A stretch of 64,000 bases of DNA from Ceratopteris richardii (taxonomy: Eukaryota > Streptophyta > Polypodiopsida > Polypodiales > Pteridaceae): assembly GCA_020310875.1 (NCBI GenBank), contig CM035420.1, positions 183,547,559-183,611,558 of the forward strand, given 5' to 3'. The position numbers and the translations under genes were made by a program. The notes below the pieces were generated by a model. That model was not told the origin of the DNA, did no database searches, and worked only from the letters and a program-made list of their open reading frames with translations. Of the stretch, positions 25,257 through 36,950 are shown one piece after another. Every line of letters starts with the position of its first letter. Within the stretch, counting starts at the first letter, position 1.

Positions 25257-27175
25257 TTGAGTGGACCGGATGCATCACCAAGCAATAGTTCCAACTCAAA
25301 TCCATGGATTGGAAGATTGCATGGAAATTTTAGTCCAGCAAATTCATCAAATACATCCAAGAAAGGTAAAGAAAAGCTTTCTACAGGTCATAAAACATGT
25401 GTAGGCTTTCAAGACATTGATGGGGATTCAAGCGGTTTAGAAAAGAGTCTTGATGAGGAACTTGGATTTCCCTCTGTGAAGACTCAAGGAATAAGAAGGG
25501 CACATGCAGATGATACAAGGAGAAGTGACCCAGGACCAAGAAGATTTGGGAGGATGCCGAATTCAGTGCAACGATTGATATATGACAGTTATATGGCTCA
25601 TCTTTGTGCCTACATGACAAAGGTAATACAAGATATTGAACCTTCTTGCTTTGAAGATGCAATTGTAATTGCAGATTGGGAAAAAGCTATGGATGAGGAG
25701 ATGGCTGCACTTTATGGAAATGATACATGGAAACTAGCCCCATTGCCACAAGGAAAGAAACCCATAGGTTTCAAATGGGTTTACAAGGTAAATCATAATG
25801 CTGATGGTAGCATAAGCAAGTATAAAGCACGATTGGTAGCTAAAGGATATGCACAAACATATGACATTGATTATGAGGAAACATTCAGCCCTATAGCTAA
25901 AAATGTCTACTGTCAGAACAATTGTTGCATTAGCCACAGCAAAAGGATGGACTTTGCATCAGATGGATGTGAAGAATGTTTTCCTACATGGTGAGTTACA
26001 GGAAGAAGTATATATGGACCAACCACAAGGATATGAAGGTTCAAAGCATCCAGAATATGTTTGCAGATTGCGAAAGGCTTTGTATGGGCTGAAGCAAGCC
26101 CCTCGTGCATGGCATGCAAGGATTTCTGATTACTTAACCAGCATTGGGTTTTCTATGTGTGATGCAGATCACTCACTATATGCAAGGAAGGTTGATGATG
26201 GAATCACTATTGTGGTTATTTATGTTGATGACGTGATTGTAGGTGGAGATAATGAAGGAAGCATCAAAGAGGTAAAGCAATTTCTTATGCTGGAATTCGA
26301 CATGAAGGATCTTGGTGTGCTGCGCTATTTCTTGGGCATTGAGTTTATACATACAGGAATAGGTTTATGGATGTCGCAGAGGCAATATGCCTTGAATATG
26401 CTGCAAAAGTATGGTATGGCTGATTGTAAGATAATTTCCATGCCATTAGATCAGAATTTGAAGTTGGATACTACATCAGGTGAAGCATTGGAAAATGCTA
26501 CTATGTACAGGAAAATTGTGGGAAGTCATATATATCTCACAATTACAAGGCCTCATCTAAGTTATACTATTGGACTTGAAAGTCAGTTTATGTAGGTTCC
26601 GAGGAAGCCACATTTGGATGCTCTGAGGTGCCCTCTACGTTATGTGAGTGCTACTTTGGATTATGCATTGTTTTATGAGGCTAGTGTATATTTACAAGTT
26701 TATGGATACACCGATGTAGATTGGGCTGGTAGCATTCCAGATAAAAGATCTACTAGTGGTTTTCTATTCTCACTTGGGAGTGCAGCTATTACATGGAGCA
26801 GCAAGAAGCAAACCATTGTTGCTTTGTCAAGTACAGAGGTTGAGGAAAGAGGTGCTACAATGGCAGGATGTGAGGCATCATGGCTGCAAATGCTACTTGC
26901 AGACTTAGGTGTGGAAGTGCAAAAGCCTATCACTATTTATTGTGAAAATCTTAGTAGCATATAGTTAGCACGGAATCTTGTTTTCCATGCTAGAACAAAG
27001 CATATGGAGGTACATTATCACTTCATCAGAGAGAAGGTATTAGCAGGTGACATTGATCTTATTTATGTGAGAACAGATGAGCAAGTTGCTGATATTTTCA
27101 CCAAAGCACTTGGAGCTGAGAAGTTGAAGAAGTTTCGGGAGATGCTTGGATTACGGGATATGGCGTTGAGCTTGA
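25257..27175 (+). pseudogene. Copia-4 RT and RNase H (integrase deleted)
   Basis: ORF 25257-25994 carries the linker and the RT start (WEKAMDEEMAALYGNDTW, GFKWVYKV). A frameshift near 25900 leads into ORF 25903-26595 with MDVKNVFLHGELQEEVYM and the catalytic YVDDVIVGG (about 26221). After a stop (26593) RNase H follows in 26614-26964 (TDVDWAGSIPDKRSTSG) and, after a TAG, 27004-27222 (HYHFIREKVLAGDIDLIYV). There is no integrase domain between protease and RT, so the element could not integrate by itself. Confidence 0.9.
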
Positions 27176-27182
27176 GGGGGAG

Positions 27183-27349
27183 TGTTGAGATATCAAGCTC
27201 AACATGTGATGATCCAGGATGACACATACCAATTTTTTGCTTCTCTGACATGTATAGTGGTCACACTAGTATATGTCAGGGATACTTCATTGAGCTTTAT
27301 TAGATTTATCTACCAAGATTGATGGCACATTTGTTCCTTGCCACCTCAC
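27183..27349 (+). repeat. Copia-4 3' LTR fragment
   Basis: The polypurine tract GAGCTTGAGGGGGAG lies at 27168-27182, followed by TGTTGAGATATC. Similarity to the 5' LTR stops after CCTTGCCACCTCAC. Confidence 0.9.
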
Positions 27350-28290
27350 CACTTTATAAGAGATTGCCCTAAGAACCCCGCTAATACATTCACAAAAGTG
27401 ACCCCCATCAATGTGATAGGAATAATGCAACACACCAAAGGTTCCATACTCGAGTATCTGCCCATACAGGTGGTAACTAGAGCACAAGCACAAAGGCAGA
27501 TGCAACTAGAGACCCCCGCAAGAATAGCTAAAGCTAGCAATGTAGGAGAATCAATCAGAAAGAAGACAAGAACCTGGAAAGAGTCAAGAGACCGACATAA
27601 GAGAAAAATGGAGCAAAAAGATTAACGAGTTGGAGGAAATCCTGAGGGAAACTAGAGCCAAGATTTTAGAGATGGCATCACAACAAGCTGAATCGAACAT
27701 GGTAACCCCAAAGCCTGGATCAATACTAGTAGACCCCACCCTAGAAAACCTCGACATGATGCTCAAATCTGATCAGGCTAGGATACAAGAAGGACCACAT
27801 GTAGGAGAATCCAGTAAGAACTACCCTAGAGCTCACTTGGAAATAGAGAGAACCAAACTATGCATGAAAATTGTAGAATTAGCTCAAGCAATGTTTGAAG
27901 CATCCCAGTACCTAAATTGGGGGTTTATGGCTAAAACTGAGCTACTTTCCAAGGATTGTTGGAAAGATTAGAGCAACTGGTACCAACCTCAACAAAATTT
28001 AGCTCTAGCACCCGAAGTAGACTAGAGGACCCCTTGGAGACAACTCTATCCAAAAGGGCTAGGTCAGACTTAGAAGATCATCAAACGGGCTACATGAATT
28101 CACATGACATCTTAAGAGAGATTCAAGAGGAAAGATGGAGGTAGGAAATCAAACTAGAACTATGGAAACGCGTAGAAAACTAGTTTCTAGAGATAGCTAC
28201 AACTTCCTCTAGACCAGGAGCACGAGGAAAGGTACATGAAATACCCATATACAAAGTGGGAGATGTGAGTAAGGAGAGGAAGGTAATGCT
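27350..28290 (+). pseudogene. Gypsy B gag, C-terminal part
   Basis: The reading resumes inside a zinc knuckle (HFIRDCPKNP, whose first Cys pair lies in the deletion). A linker follows, and ORF 27630-27971 contains DMMLKSDQARIQEGP and RAHLEIERTKLCMKIVELAQ. The matching part of gypsy A (52030 onwards) is DMMFKAYQARLQEGP and RADLEIERMKMCMKMVEQAQ. Stops and frameshifts follow to 28290. This conserved helical segment between nucleocapsid and protease is a feature of this family. Confidence 0.75.
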
Positions 28291-28830
28291 TATTTGACTA
28301 TCACTTACAAAGGGTACACTACCAAAGCCATCTTAGACACAGGTGGAGGAGTAGCTATTGCTACCACTTCATTGTGGAAGTGCTAGGGTAAACCAGCCCT
28401 TAGACCTGCTAGGATGAAGTTGATAAAGGCTCATGGGCACATGGAGAGACCCTTAGGACTATTGGAAGGAATTATCCTATCCACCTATGGGGTAGAATTT
28501 GATCACACTTTTTTGATATGTGATTTTGGAAAGAATCAAGCATATGAAATGCTTCTAGGTAAACCCATTCATTGGACAATTGCAAGTGGTACAAGATTGG
28601 GGAAGCAACTCTTTGTACTTGCAACATCATAGGAACAAACGAAGATGAGCATCAGATCCATCATGGCTGCATGAGGATACACACCTATGGATGTGTAAAG
28701 TTGTAGCAAAAGAGGAGGAGCGAACGAAAGCAAGAACATCAAGAATAGGACAAACCTCTAGACCTATTGAAGATCGAGCATATGTGCCAATAGTATTTCC
28801 AGACGAGGACTTCAAACCCTATGGATGGGC
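28291..28830 (+). pseudogene. Gypsy B first retropepsin domain
   Basis: The text ILDTGGGVAIATTSLWK (active-site Asp at about 28336) and LGKPIHWTIA match the gypsy A domain at 52921-53160. A TAG replaces a Trp-region codon shortly after the active site and the C-terminal LGRPFL motif is altered to LGKPIH. The normal role is to cleave the gag-pol polyprotein. Confidence 0.8.
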
Positions 28831-30990
28831 AAGATTCTTGTGATGATGGACATAGCAGTTAAGGAACAACAATGGACCCCCCATTGTGATGAAGATGGCT
28901 ATGATATATCCCTCTTTACTGTAACCCTTATAGGGGAGGAAACTGAAGCAGATAAACTCAAATGTGAGTTCTCAAAAAGGAGCAAGCAAAAGAGAGAGGA
29001 AGAATGGGAAGTAGACTCTAATAGGCCCGAGTGTTCATTTGAAGAGGAGTTTCTAGGTTGGGTAGATGCCATTTCCCCAGACCACACAACCCATAGGAAG
29101 AGAAAGGATAATTCCAATCCTGATCAACAAAATCAAAAAGTGAGAAGGGATAAAACTGTGAAACAAGAAGAAGAACCGTTAATGAAGCACCTAAAAATTT
29201 TAAAAAGTATGAAGTTGAAGAATGAAAGATCATGATAAGAATGCCTAAGAGAGACAAAAACTCTGGAACAACCTATGATAACAAGGAGACTACAAAGAAA
29301 GTAGTAGTGGCAATCGAGGAAGGAGAAGAAAGATGTACATACATAGGGCACGATCTGATTGAAGAAGAGGAAGAAAGTTTGATCGCCTTATTGAAAAGGT
29401 ATAGGGATGTATTTGCATGGAGTTACAAGGACCTAAAAGGGGTAGATCCAGATATATGTTCTCATAGGATACCCATGACAACAGAGGCTAAACCCACCAA
29501 ACAAAAAACTTATACATATAATGATAATTACGCATTGAAGATCAAGGAAGAGATAGATAGACTCATTGAAGCCGGATTCATCTACGAGATAGAACATACT
29601 GAATAGGTATCACCCATTGTAGTCATGCTTAAGACGAACGGTAAGTTGAGAGTGTGTATTAATTTGAAGAAAGTCAATGCTACCACTGTTAATGATAGTT
29701 AACCCCTGCCTATGACACAACACCTATTGGAAAGAGTCACAGGCAAGGAAGTGTATAGCTTTCTTGATAGATTTTGAGGCTATAACTAAGTTGCCATCCT
29801 TGAAGATCAACATAAGATAGCTTTTGCCACTGAATGGGGTATCTTTGCATTTCATGTGATGCCATTTGGGTTGACGAATGCACTTGCAACTTTCCAAAGG
29901 TTTATGTGCCACGTGTTCAAAGAGTTTTTGAGAAAGAACTTAGAAGTGTACATAGATGATCTGTATGCTCACTCAATGCTTAGACTAGATCATATCCCCG
30001 AGCTTAAACGAATTTTTGACAACTACAGGGAATATCAAGTCTGTTTAAACCCTGAGAAGTGTGTCTTTATGGTAAGACAATGTAATATACTTGGTCACAT
30101 AGTTTCAAAAAATGGAATTTCCATAGATGAGGGTAAGGTATGAGTGATCAATGAATTATCTAAGCCAAAGAATGTAAAAGAAGTACAAGCATTTATGGTC
30201 CATTGTGGATATTACCGATGATTCATACATATGTATGCAATCACTGCCAAAACACTATACAACCTGATAACTAACTTTGAGTGGACAGAAGAAGGCAAGA
30301 ATTCCTTTGGTGAACTAAAACAACGATTATTTTCTAAACCTATTCTAGCCATGACTGATTGGAACAAACCTTTTCACGTACATGTAGATGCTTCTAATCA
30401 TGCCATAGGATCCATGTTAGCACAACCCATGGACGAAGGGAATATTGACTCACCGATTGCATATGCCAATAGGCAGTTGAATGTCATAGAGAGAAATTAC
30501 ACCATGATGGAGAGAGAGGGGCTAGGAATGGTCTATGTCGTCAAGAAATTTCACCACTATTTATTGGCAAATAAGTTTAAGTTCTTTATAGACCATCAGG
30601 CTCTCTTGTATTTAGTGAACAAACCCTGCAACACGGGTAGGCTAATACGTTGGTTTCTACTACTTATGGAGTATGATTTTGAAGTCGTAGTTAAGAAGGG
30701 TAGAACACACTTGTGAGCAGACCATCTCTCAAGGATAACTTCAAGAGAAGCAGCTATTGGTGTAGTAGATGAACTACCAGATGCTTACTTGTTTAATGTC
30801 GAGACTGCTCTTGAATGGGCAAAGCCATTAGTTCCAGTGTTGGCATATGGACCTAAGAATTCTCAAGTGAGAACCCAAGAGAAGGAGGTAGTGAAAGCAC
30901 AGAGATATCAAATCCTCATTGGTAGTATCTATAGGTAGGATCATCAGAATATCATTGCTTGCTATGTCGAAGAACATGAGCATGAAAATT
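28825..30990 (+). pseudogene. Gypsy B RT and RNase H
   Basis: ORFs 28825-29235 and 29232-29606 hold the linker and RT start (SHRIPMTTEAKPTKQK, EEIDRLIEAGFIYEIEHTE). After a stop, RT continues with MPFGLTNALATFQRFMCHVF and the catalytic YIDDLYAHS (about 29950). RNase H lies at 30231-30716 (HVDASNHAIGSMLAQPMDEG, FFIDHQALLYLVNK). TGA codons at about 30142, 30219 and 30714 interrupt it. All match gypsy A pol closely. Confidence 0.9.
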
Positions 30991-30999
30991 GGTTGCAAC

Positions 31000-32460
31000 T
31001 AGCACATGTAGGTGCCTCAGAATAACATCATTCGAGACAAGGGACATTACTCAACTTGAAAAGGTTAGGTGTGTATTGGCCCTCAATGGAAAAAGATGTC
31101 TGATGACTTTGTGATGAATTTCGAAAGTGTTGTAATAGACCACGGATAGAACATGCCACTCTATAGCATGTGGGCCTAACACCGTATTGGAGTGAACCTT
31201 TGGTTAACTATTTGAGGATGAAGACTTTCCCAAAAGACATGACTCTGGCACGTAAACGAAGTCTCCCGTAGGAGGCTCAAGATTATAAGCTCATTGGTGA
31301 CAATCTGTATTGACGAGGGAGAGACGGTTATCTGAGGATATGTGTGCACAAGAGTGTATATCTCAACCTCTTGGAAGCTGCCCATCAAGGTGCAACAGGT
31401 GGCCATTTTGGACCTGACCGTGTTATTAAGGCCATACCATTTTCAATGTTATGGTGGCCCACTCTCCATATGGACGCTCACACTTATGTAAAGTGATGTG
31501 ATGTATGTCAAAGGGCTCAGTATCCTATATGCAGAGATGAGATGCCCCTACGACCTATGATGGGAGGACGCGTGTTCTCAAAATGGGGAATAGATTTTGT
31601 TGGACCTATGAACCCCCTGGCAAAGAACTCCCATGTTGAGTATATCATAGTTGCCACAGACTATCTCACTAAATGGGTAGAGGCCAAGGCCACAAAGAAG
31701 AATAATGCCCACACGACTACAAAATTCTTGTTTGAGAATGTCTTCACAAGATATGGGCTTCCTATAGATCTTGTAATTGATCCGGGTACTTATTTTCTGA
31801 ATGAGGTTATTGAATATTTATTACATGGTTTCATGGTAATACACAAGAAATTTGCACCATATCATCCACAATCCAACGGGCAGGCTAGGAGTGCTAACAA
31901 AATTTTGTGCAACATACTGACCAAGATTGTGAATAATAAGAATTTAGATTGGGATCAGCAATTGCACCATGCCTTATGGGCCTATGGAGTAGCATATAAG
32001 ACAATACTCAATGCCACACCATTTCAGATGGTATTTGGTCAGAATGTTGTGTTGCTATTGGATTTTTTGATACCCACCCTCAAGATAGTTCAAGAGCATG
32101 AGTGGACAAGTCATGAACTTTCCTCGAGATTACTTGACTTACAACGACTAGGAGAGACTAGATTGCGTGCAACAACAGGAATTTATGTTGCTAAGAAAAG
32201 ACAGAAAGCCTACTTTGATGCTCATATCAAGGACGAAGGATTATGAGTAGGAGATTTGGTATTAGTTTACACTTTGAAACAAACATGCCCGTAAGTTAGA
32301 GAAACGAGGATATGGACCCATGATTATCAATAGGATATCGACTAGCAGTGCTATTCAATTAGCAACCCTAGAAGGAGAGGTAATGCCTAATAATATCAGT
32401 GGATGCAGAGTTAAGCTATATTGCTATATCAAGAACCCTTGATTGAGTATATTCTTAAAC
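31000..32460 (+). pseudogene. Gypsy B integrase
   Basis: The HHCC zinc finger region (31370-31520, ending CDVCQRAQ) has stops. ORF 31542-32246 holds the core with WGIDFVGP and LVIDPGTYFLNE. The third catalytic residue, in HPQSNGQARSANK, is Arg instead of Glu. The C-terminal region continues to about 32450. The element is dead at this position, whereas gypsy A keeps all three acidic residues. Confidence 0.9.
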
Positions 32461-32599
32461 GGCTAACTCTTGCCAAGAAGAGAAAGGAAGAGGAAGAACG
32501 AATCAAAGCAGAAGCCCAAGCAAAAGCTTTAGAATGCATTAGGCACATGCAATTAAGAAGGAAAGGACTAAGTAGAAAACCTCAACCAGAGGATGCTCC

Positions 32600-33141
32600 A
32601 TGATATCCAGCAACCATGTGTCAAATCAAAGGAAAGGATATCCCTACCATTGTTGACAAGAGACCATTTGTTAACATCACTCTAGGTCCTGATCCCATGT
32701 GTATGCAAATTAGGGCTTTAATCCATTCTGGTGCAACAATGAATGCAATTAGGTTCTCTCACTGTTAAGGACAGGCACAGGAAGTGAAGCCTATTGGTGG
32801 AGTTACCAATCTCAATCGAGGAGGTGACCATGAGAGTTAGGCTTTTGGTTTGCCATGATGATGACCTGATAGAACCCATGATCCTAGTTCAGGAATGGTT
32901 ATACAACTATTCGATGAATTTAAATCTGTGCAGGAGTGTGCTCCAGTTGGAACTTGTAGGACAATGCCATGAACTACCACTCCGAGGTCAGTGCCTCAAA
33001 GTATTGGACTTAACAAAAGACCCTCCAACTATGAGTTTCCTAGCTTCAGCTATGAGGGGTTTAACTGGCTCTAACGAAAAGAAGAAGAAAACACCATCCC
33101 TCAAGGGGCTGAAACCGAGTAAGCAGATAGGATCCAGATAG
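32600..33141 (+). pseudogene. Gypsy B second retropepsin-like domain after integrase
   Basis: After integrase the frame reads KRPFVNITLGPD, then ALIHSGATMNAIR (about 32715-32753), a stop, and MVELPISIEEVTMRVRLLVC with ILVQEWLY (32794-33141). It aligns in order with the gypsy A domain (ALIDSGAASSAVR and LVLGQDWIY). The active-site Asp codon is His here. Two independent copies show that this downstream protease-like domain belongs to the family and is not an isolated accident. Confidence 0.75.
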
Positions 33142-33810
33142 GTATGGTGGCGCAAGGCTCAAATTCAAGCTGGACGTGAAACCCCACAGACTCCAGGCAA
33201 GCTTGAAAAGCCACCAAGAGCTCCACAATTAGGCAATTACCAATGGGAGGATTTAGGAACCTCCATCAGATCACCCTTGCTAAACGGCATCCATCTAGAT
33301 CTCTTGTACAGAATGCCTCATTCTCACATGGGTTGGACACATTAGCATTGGATCTCCCTTCTTTTCCAAAGCAAAATGTTGACATGACATCTCACCCTCG
33401 ACGACTAGCATAATCACATCACCCACATACTGAAAGGAGAAGCACATCAGGGAGGAACCTCAGATAGTCTACTGCGGCAATCCCATGCTAAATGTGGGTA
33501 CGAAAAGCTACATCATTGAATGCATCAACCCCTCTAGATCTTTGACAGCCCTATCAATTTCACTCACAACAGTGGTAGAGCATTTGACAGATTTGGGTGC
33601 CAAAGCCCTTTGTGAAAGGCCAATCCCAATCTCGTCAAATTTGGATACCTAAGAATTGTGCAACTTATAAATCAACTTTAGTAAACCCGAGAAAACCTTT
33701 TATGTTTGTAACCAGAAACCCTACAAACCCTCTTTTGTACATTCCACTTCATCTTTTGTACCCCATCATGTTGTACAAAAATGGATTCCCAAAACTTCAC
33801 TAATCATGAC
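33142..33810 (+). pseudogene. Gypsy B tail with repeated W-[VI]-[PR]-K motifs
   Basis: Four copies of the tryptophan motif occur in changing frames: MWVRKATS (about 33490), IWVPKPFVKG (33590), QIWIPKNCA (33639) and QKWIPKTS (33777). Gypsy A has four at comparable spacing. The sequence after about 33880 belongs to another element. Confidence 0.6.
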
Positions 33811-33879
33811 CGCACCTAACAAAGATAATCCTTACAAGAAACCTTGTGATGATAAGCACTCACTGACTACTTCATCCAT

Positions 33880-34854
33880 CTCCAACTTTGGCAACTCATC
33901 TATCTACCAACTTTGTAATTTACACTAACTTAGTAGGAAGTGCTCACAAGATTTTGATTATAATACCAGGCACTTCACACACAATCACACACAGTCAAAT
34001 CACACTACTCACATTCACTTCACAATCACACATCATTAAAACCATGCACACTTCATGGGAAGCATGTAAAAGGTGGCCAAACGATTTTGTCACAGTCGCA
34101 ATGATCAAGCTACGACAATCAAGGCATGATGATGAATCACCATCACGATGATCAAGTCACGATGGTCAGACTATGAGGGTCAACTGGCGACACTCAAATC
34201 ACGATGATCATGACCACGATGCTCATAAGGATCACAATTGTCAGGTACCATCGTGATAGTGTGTCATCGTCATGATGATGTGACGTGATCGCGATAGAGT
34301 GAGCCAATCACCACGACGATCAGTGACCGTCACGATGGTCAGACAGAGTCACGATGATGATTCACCATCGTGATCGTCAACTAAACTTGTGATTTCAAAA
34401 AAACTGAATGTAAATCTATGCAAGCCCTTACTTCCGCTCCTCTTTGATGCAAAAACTTCAACCAAATACTCACCTTTGTCTTATAGTCGCGATGGTCAGC
34501 TTCTACTACAATTTCTGATAGAAAAATGGAGTTTTTACCTATGTTTCTTGTAGATTCGTGATGTCCAGAGATTGCCTTGCAATGATAGTGCACCAAAAAA
34601 CACGATCAAACACCTGTAAAATCTCTCTCTTACTCTCACACACATACAAATGAGGAAAAGTGAAGAGGAAGAGGGAATATGACAAATTTTTTGGTATTTT
34701 CTGGAGTTTGAGATGATGATGGGAAATGAAATTAGAGGGAAAGTGGAGTAGAAGTGCACAAAACCTAACTACTAACAACAAAACGACAAGAAAAATTTAC
34801 TTTCCAATGATTTTCTCCAACACACTTACCATCACACGCTCAACCTAGAGCTCT
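33880..34854 (-). repeat. Gypsy E leader with TCACGA/TCGTGA repeat array
   Basis: From 34854 down to about 33880 (minus direction) lies the untranslated leader of a minus-strand gypsy element. At 34060-34400 it is crowded with degenerate copies of ATCACGAT and ATCGTGAT plus two TCGCGA-type copies (near 34291 and 34487). The placement, just inside the primer site, is the same as the larger array in gypsy A. No gag follows before the junction with gypsy B. Confidence 0.6.
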
Positions 34855-34872
34855 TCCTTGGCAACGGTGCCG
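34855..34872 (-). other. Gypsy E primer binding site (degenerate)
   Basis: The reverse complement CGGCACCGTTGCCAAGGA matches 14 of 18 bases of the tRNA-Asp-complementary site TGGCGCCGTTGCCGGGGA. It lies a few bases inside the LTR end. Confidence 0.7.
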
Positions 34873-34879
34873 AACTTGG

Positions 34880-35355
34880 TGTCACCCTAGTACAATGGTG
34901 AGTACCAATGTGAGGAGTTCCACCTCTTAATTTTCAATCCGCAAAGAAGGTAGGTGGATATGAAGATCAAGAGAAGTGAAGTGCGCAAAGGTGATGGTGA
35001 GAAATGCAAATGCATACACACACACACACACGAGGAAAGTGGCAATGGAGATCAATGGAAGGCAAGAGAAGAACTCATACTCATATTCATCATAGACTAA
35101 TTACAATAGCTCTCCTAGATCAATAGTCACTAATTTGTAAAGTGTCAAAAAGTTCTCAAAATGAGCTCTCTAGATCTATTTATAGTTTTTGCCTAGTTTT
35201 GATTGGTTTCACATCTAGTGATCGACATACTTAAAAAATAGGTTCTACATCTAATTTTAGGTACTTAATGGCTTCCAAAAATTATGAAAATTGCTATGAG
35301 CTACCTACTTAGACTCCTCAAGCTTGAGAACTCCTCGGCTTGCAGAAAATGGAGT
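34880..35355 (-). repeat. Gypsy E 5' LTR, truncated (minus strand)
   Basis: The reverse complement follows the gypsy A LTR: CCGAGGAGTTCTCAAGCTTG, a TATAAATAG box (about 35177-35185 on the plus strand), GATCTAGAGAGCTCATTTTGA and a GT repeat (35015-35031). It ends in GACA. The upstream part of the LTR is missing at 35355, where a copia LTR-like fragment begins. Confidence 0.75.
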
Positions 35356-35357
35356 CT

Positions 35358-35491
35358 TACATGCGGTAATTGGATGTATGTACATATATTACATCGTTTT
35401 AGTGATAAAAATCACTTTTTGGGTTATGAAATGACCTATGTGCTTCCTCAACATCTGTGAATCCTGTAGGTGGTCCTGTACTGTGAACAAG
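35358..35491 (+). repeat. Fragment matching the Copia-3 3' region
   Basis: This is nearly identical to 16501-16638, including GATAAAAATCACTTTTTGGG. It joins the truncated gypsy E LTR directly. Confidence 0.75.
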
Positions 35492-35689
35492 ACTCAGTAG
35501 ACCATTCTTGATGTGGGCTATCAAAGTTTTCATAGTTGCACCCTCTCAAAATCTTTCGAAGGACCTCACTTCTGATAACATTCCAAAGGGCTACGAAACA
35601 ACCAACTAGCTACCCTAGTATGGCTTGTTTCGAGTAAATAGACGGATCAAACATAAAGCTCTTTGTCCCTTGTTTTGAGACTGGCATTT

Positions 35690-36950
35690 CTAGGGCACAA
35701 GAAGAAGAGGTGGGTGAGGTCTTTCTACCCTCGATGGTATCTTTTACACCAAGGCATAGCTTTGTAGATTTTAGTAGATTTTTTGTTGGTCTAGATTTGC
35801 CTATCGAGAATTTTCCATAGGAGGGTCAACTTCTTGTGTTCCATCAAATGGTGCCAAAGATCAATGAGATTCCAATGAATCCAAGACCAATTTAAGCACC
35901 ACTTCCTATTAAGATCTTGAAAGAATTATAGTGGTTGCTTGATTATTGGGATATCTTTGATCTTTTTATTGTTTTTTCATTTAGTACCTTTTGGATTAGG
36001 TGTGTCCTAACCAATACGAAGGCCAAACTCGAGGCCTGGCAAAGCATTCATCCCTTATCTTAAGAGGCAGTAGTCTTTGTAGTCTATTACGCATCTCTGA
36101 TCAATGTCCTCAAATCTTATCCATCTTCTTTTGGGTAGGAATCACATTGCAAAAACCCTTTTGACCAAATTATTTTGGTTCTTTGGAGATTCCTCTTTTG
36201 AGTTACCTTGATGCCTTATTCCAAGTCATCCAAAGGGACGCCACCAATGTAGATTCCTTCGGGGTGCCAAGGGAAACAATACGGTAAGAAGGCTAAGACC
36301 TTTCCACTTGGGGTGCTCGAAAGCATGAAGTTATTACTATTTTTGAGCATCAATGTTGACCATGATTCCATGTTAATTATTCAGACTCTTATCATCCATT
36401 TGAATGCAAGTTTGTTTTCCATTTCTTGCACATCTAGAATACAAAAACCACCTGCCATCTTAGGGCAAGTGCGAATCTCCCATTCTTTTAGGAATTCCTC
36501 TCCTATTTGGGGTATCCTATCCACATAAAATTTCCACAAATTCTTTTTATTTTCATCAACTCAAAGTTGGACGGCCTCCAGTATGTGAGGAAATAAATGA
36601 TAGATGAAAAGAGGAAAGTGTTGATCACCATCACCCTACCACCAACATTCAATTGCAAACCTTTCGAGTATTTTGCTTTTCAGTGTAGCTTATTAAGAAC
36701 ATAGTCCGAGTGGCGTAAAGGAATTCCTAGGAGCCTTAAAACTTGGTGGTACAAAAGTTCCTAGGACCCTTGGACATTGATAAACTAAAGAGGTGGTTGA
36801 GAGTTGCCTCTAAAAGCAATTTCAGAGTAGTTAATTTTGGAGCCAAAGGCATAGAAGAAGACATCAAGGCATGAACAAATAATGGATATACTTCCTATCT
36901 CATTATCAATGAAGGCATTAATATCATCAACAAACATTTTGAGAACCATT
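35690..36950 (-). pseudogene. LINE ORF2 C-terminal part
   Basis: At 35850-35680 the minus strand reads STKIYKAMPWCKRYHRG and then DLTHLFFLCPRNASLKTR, the Cys/His arrangement of the plant LINE zf-RVT domain. The stretch 35900-36950 is continuous with RT but broken by many stops. Confidence 0.6.

Larger units (their letters stand above)
23287..27349 (+). mobile_element. Copia-4: Ty1/copia element inserted in gypsy B gag
   Basis: A complete 5' LTR, a tRNA-iMet primer site, gag, the protease start, RT and RNase H, a polypurine tract and the first 167 bp of the 3' LTR are present. The integrase is missing. The 3' LTR ends abruptly at 27349, where gypsy B gag resumes at its zinc knuckle, so one deletion removed the LTR end, the target duplication and the gypsy capsid region. 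Confidence 0.92.

Noticed and set aside
36313..36528. Plus ORF antisense to LINE RT
   Set aside because: It lies opposite the LINE frame and has no own features.
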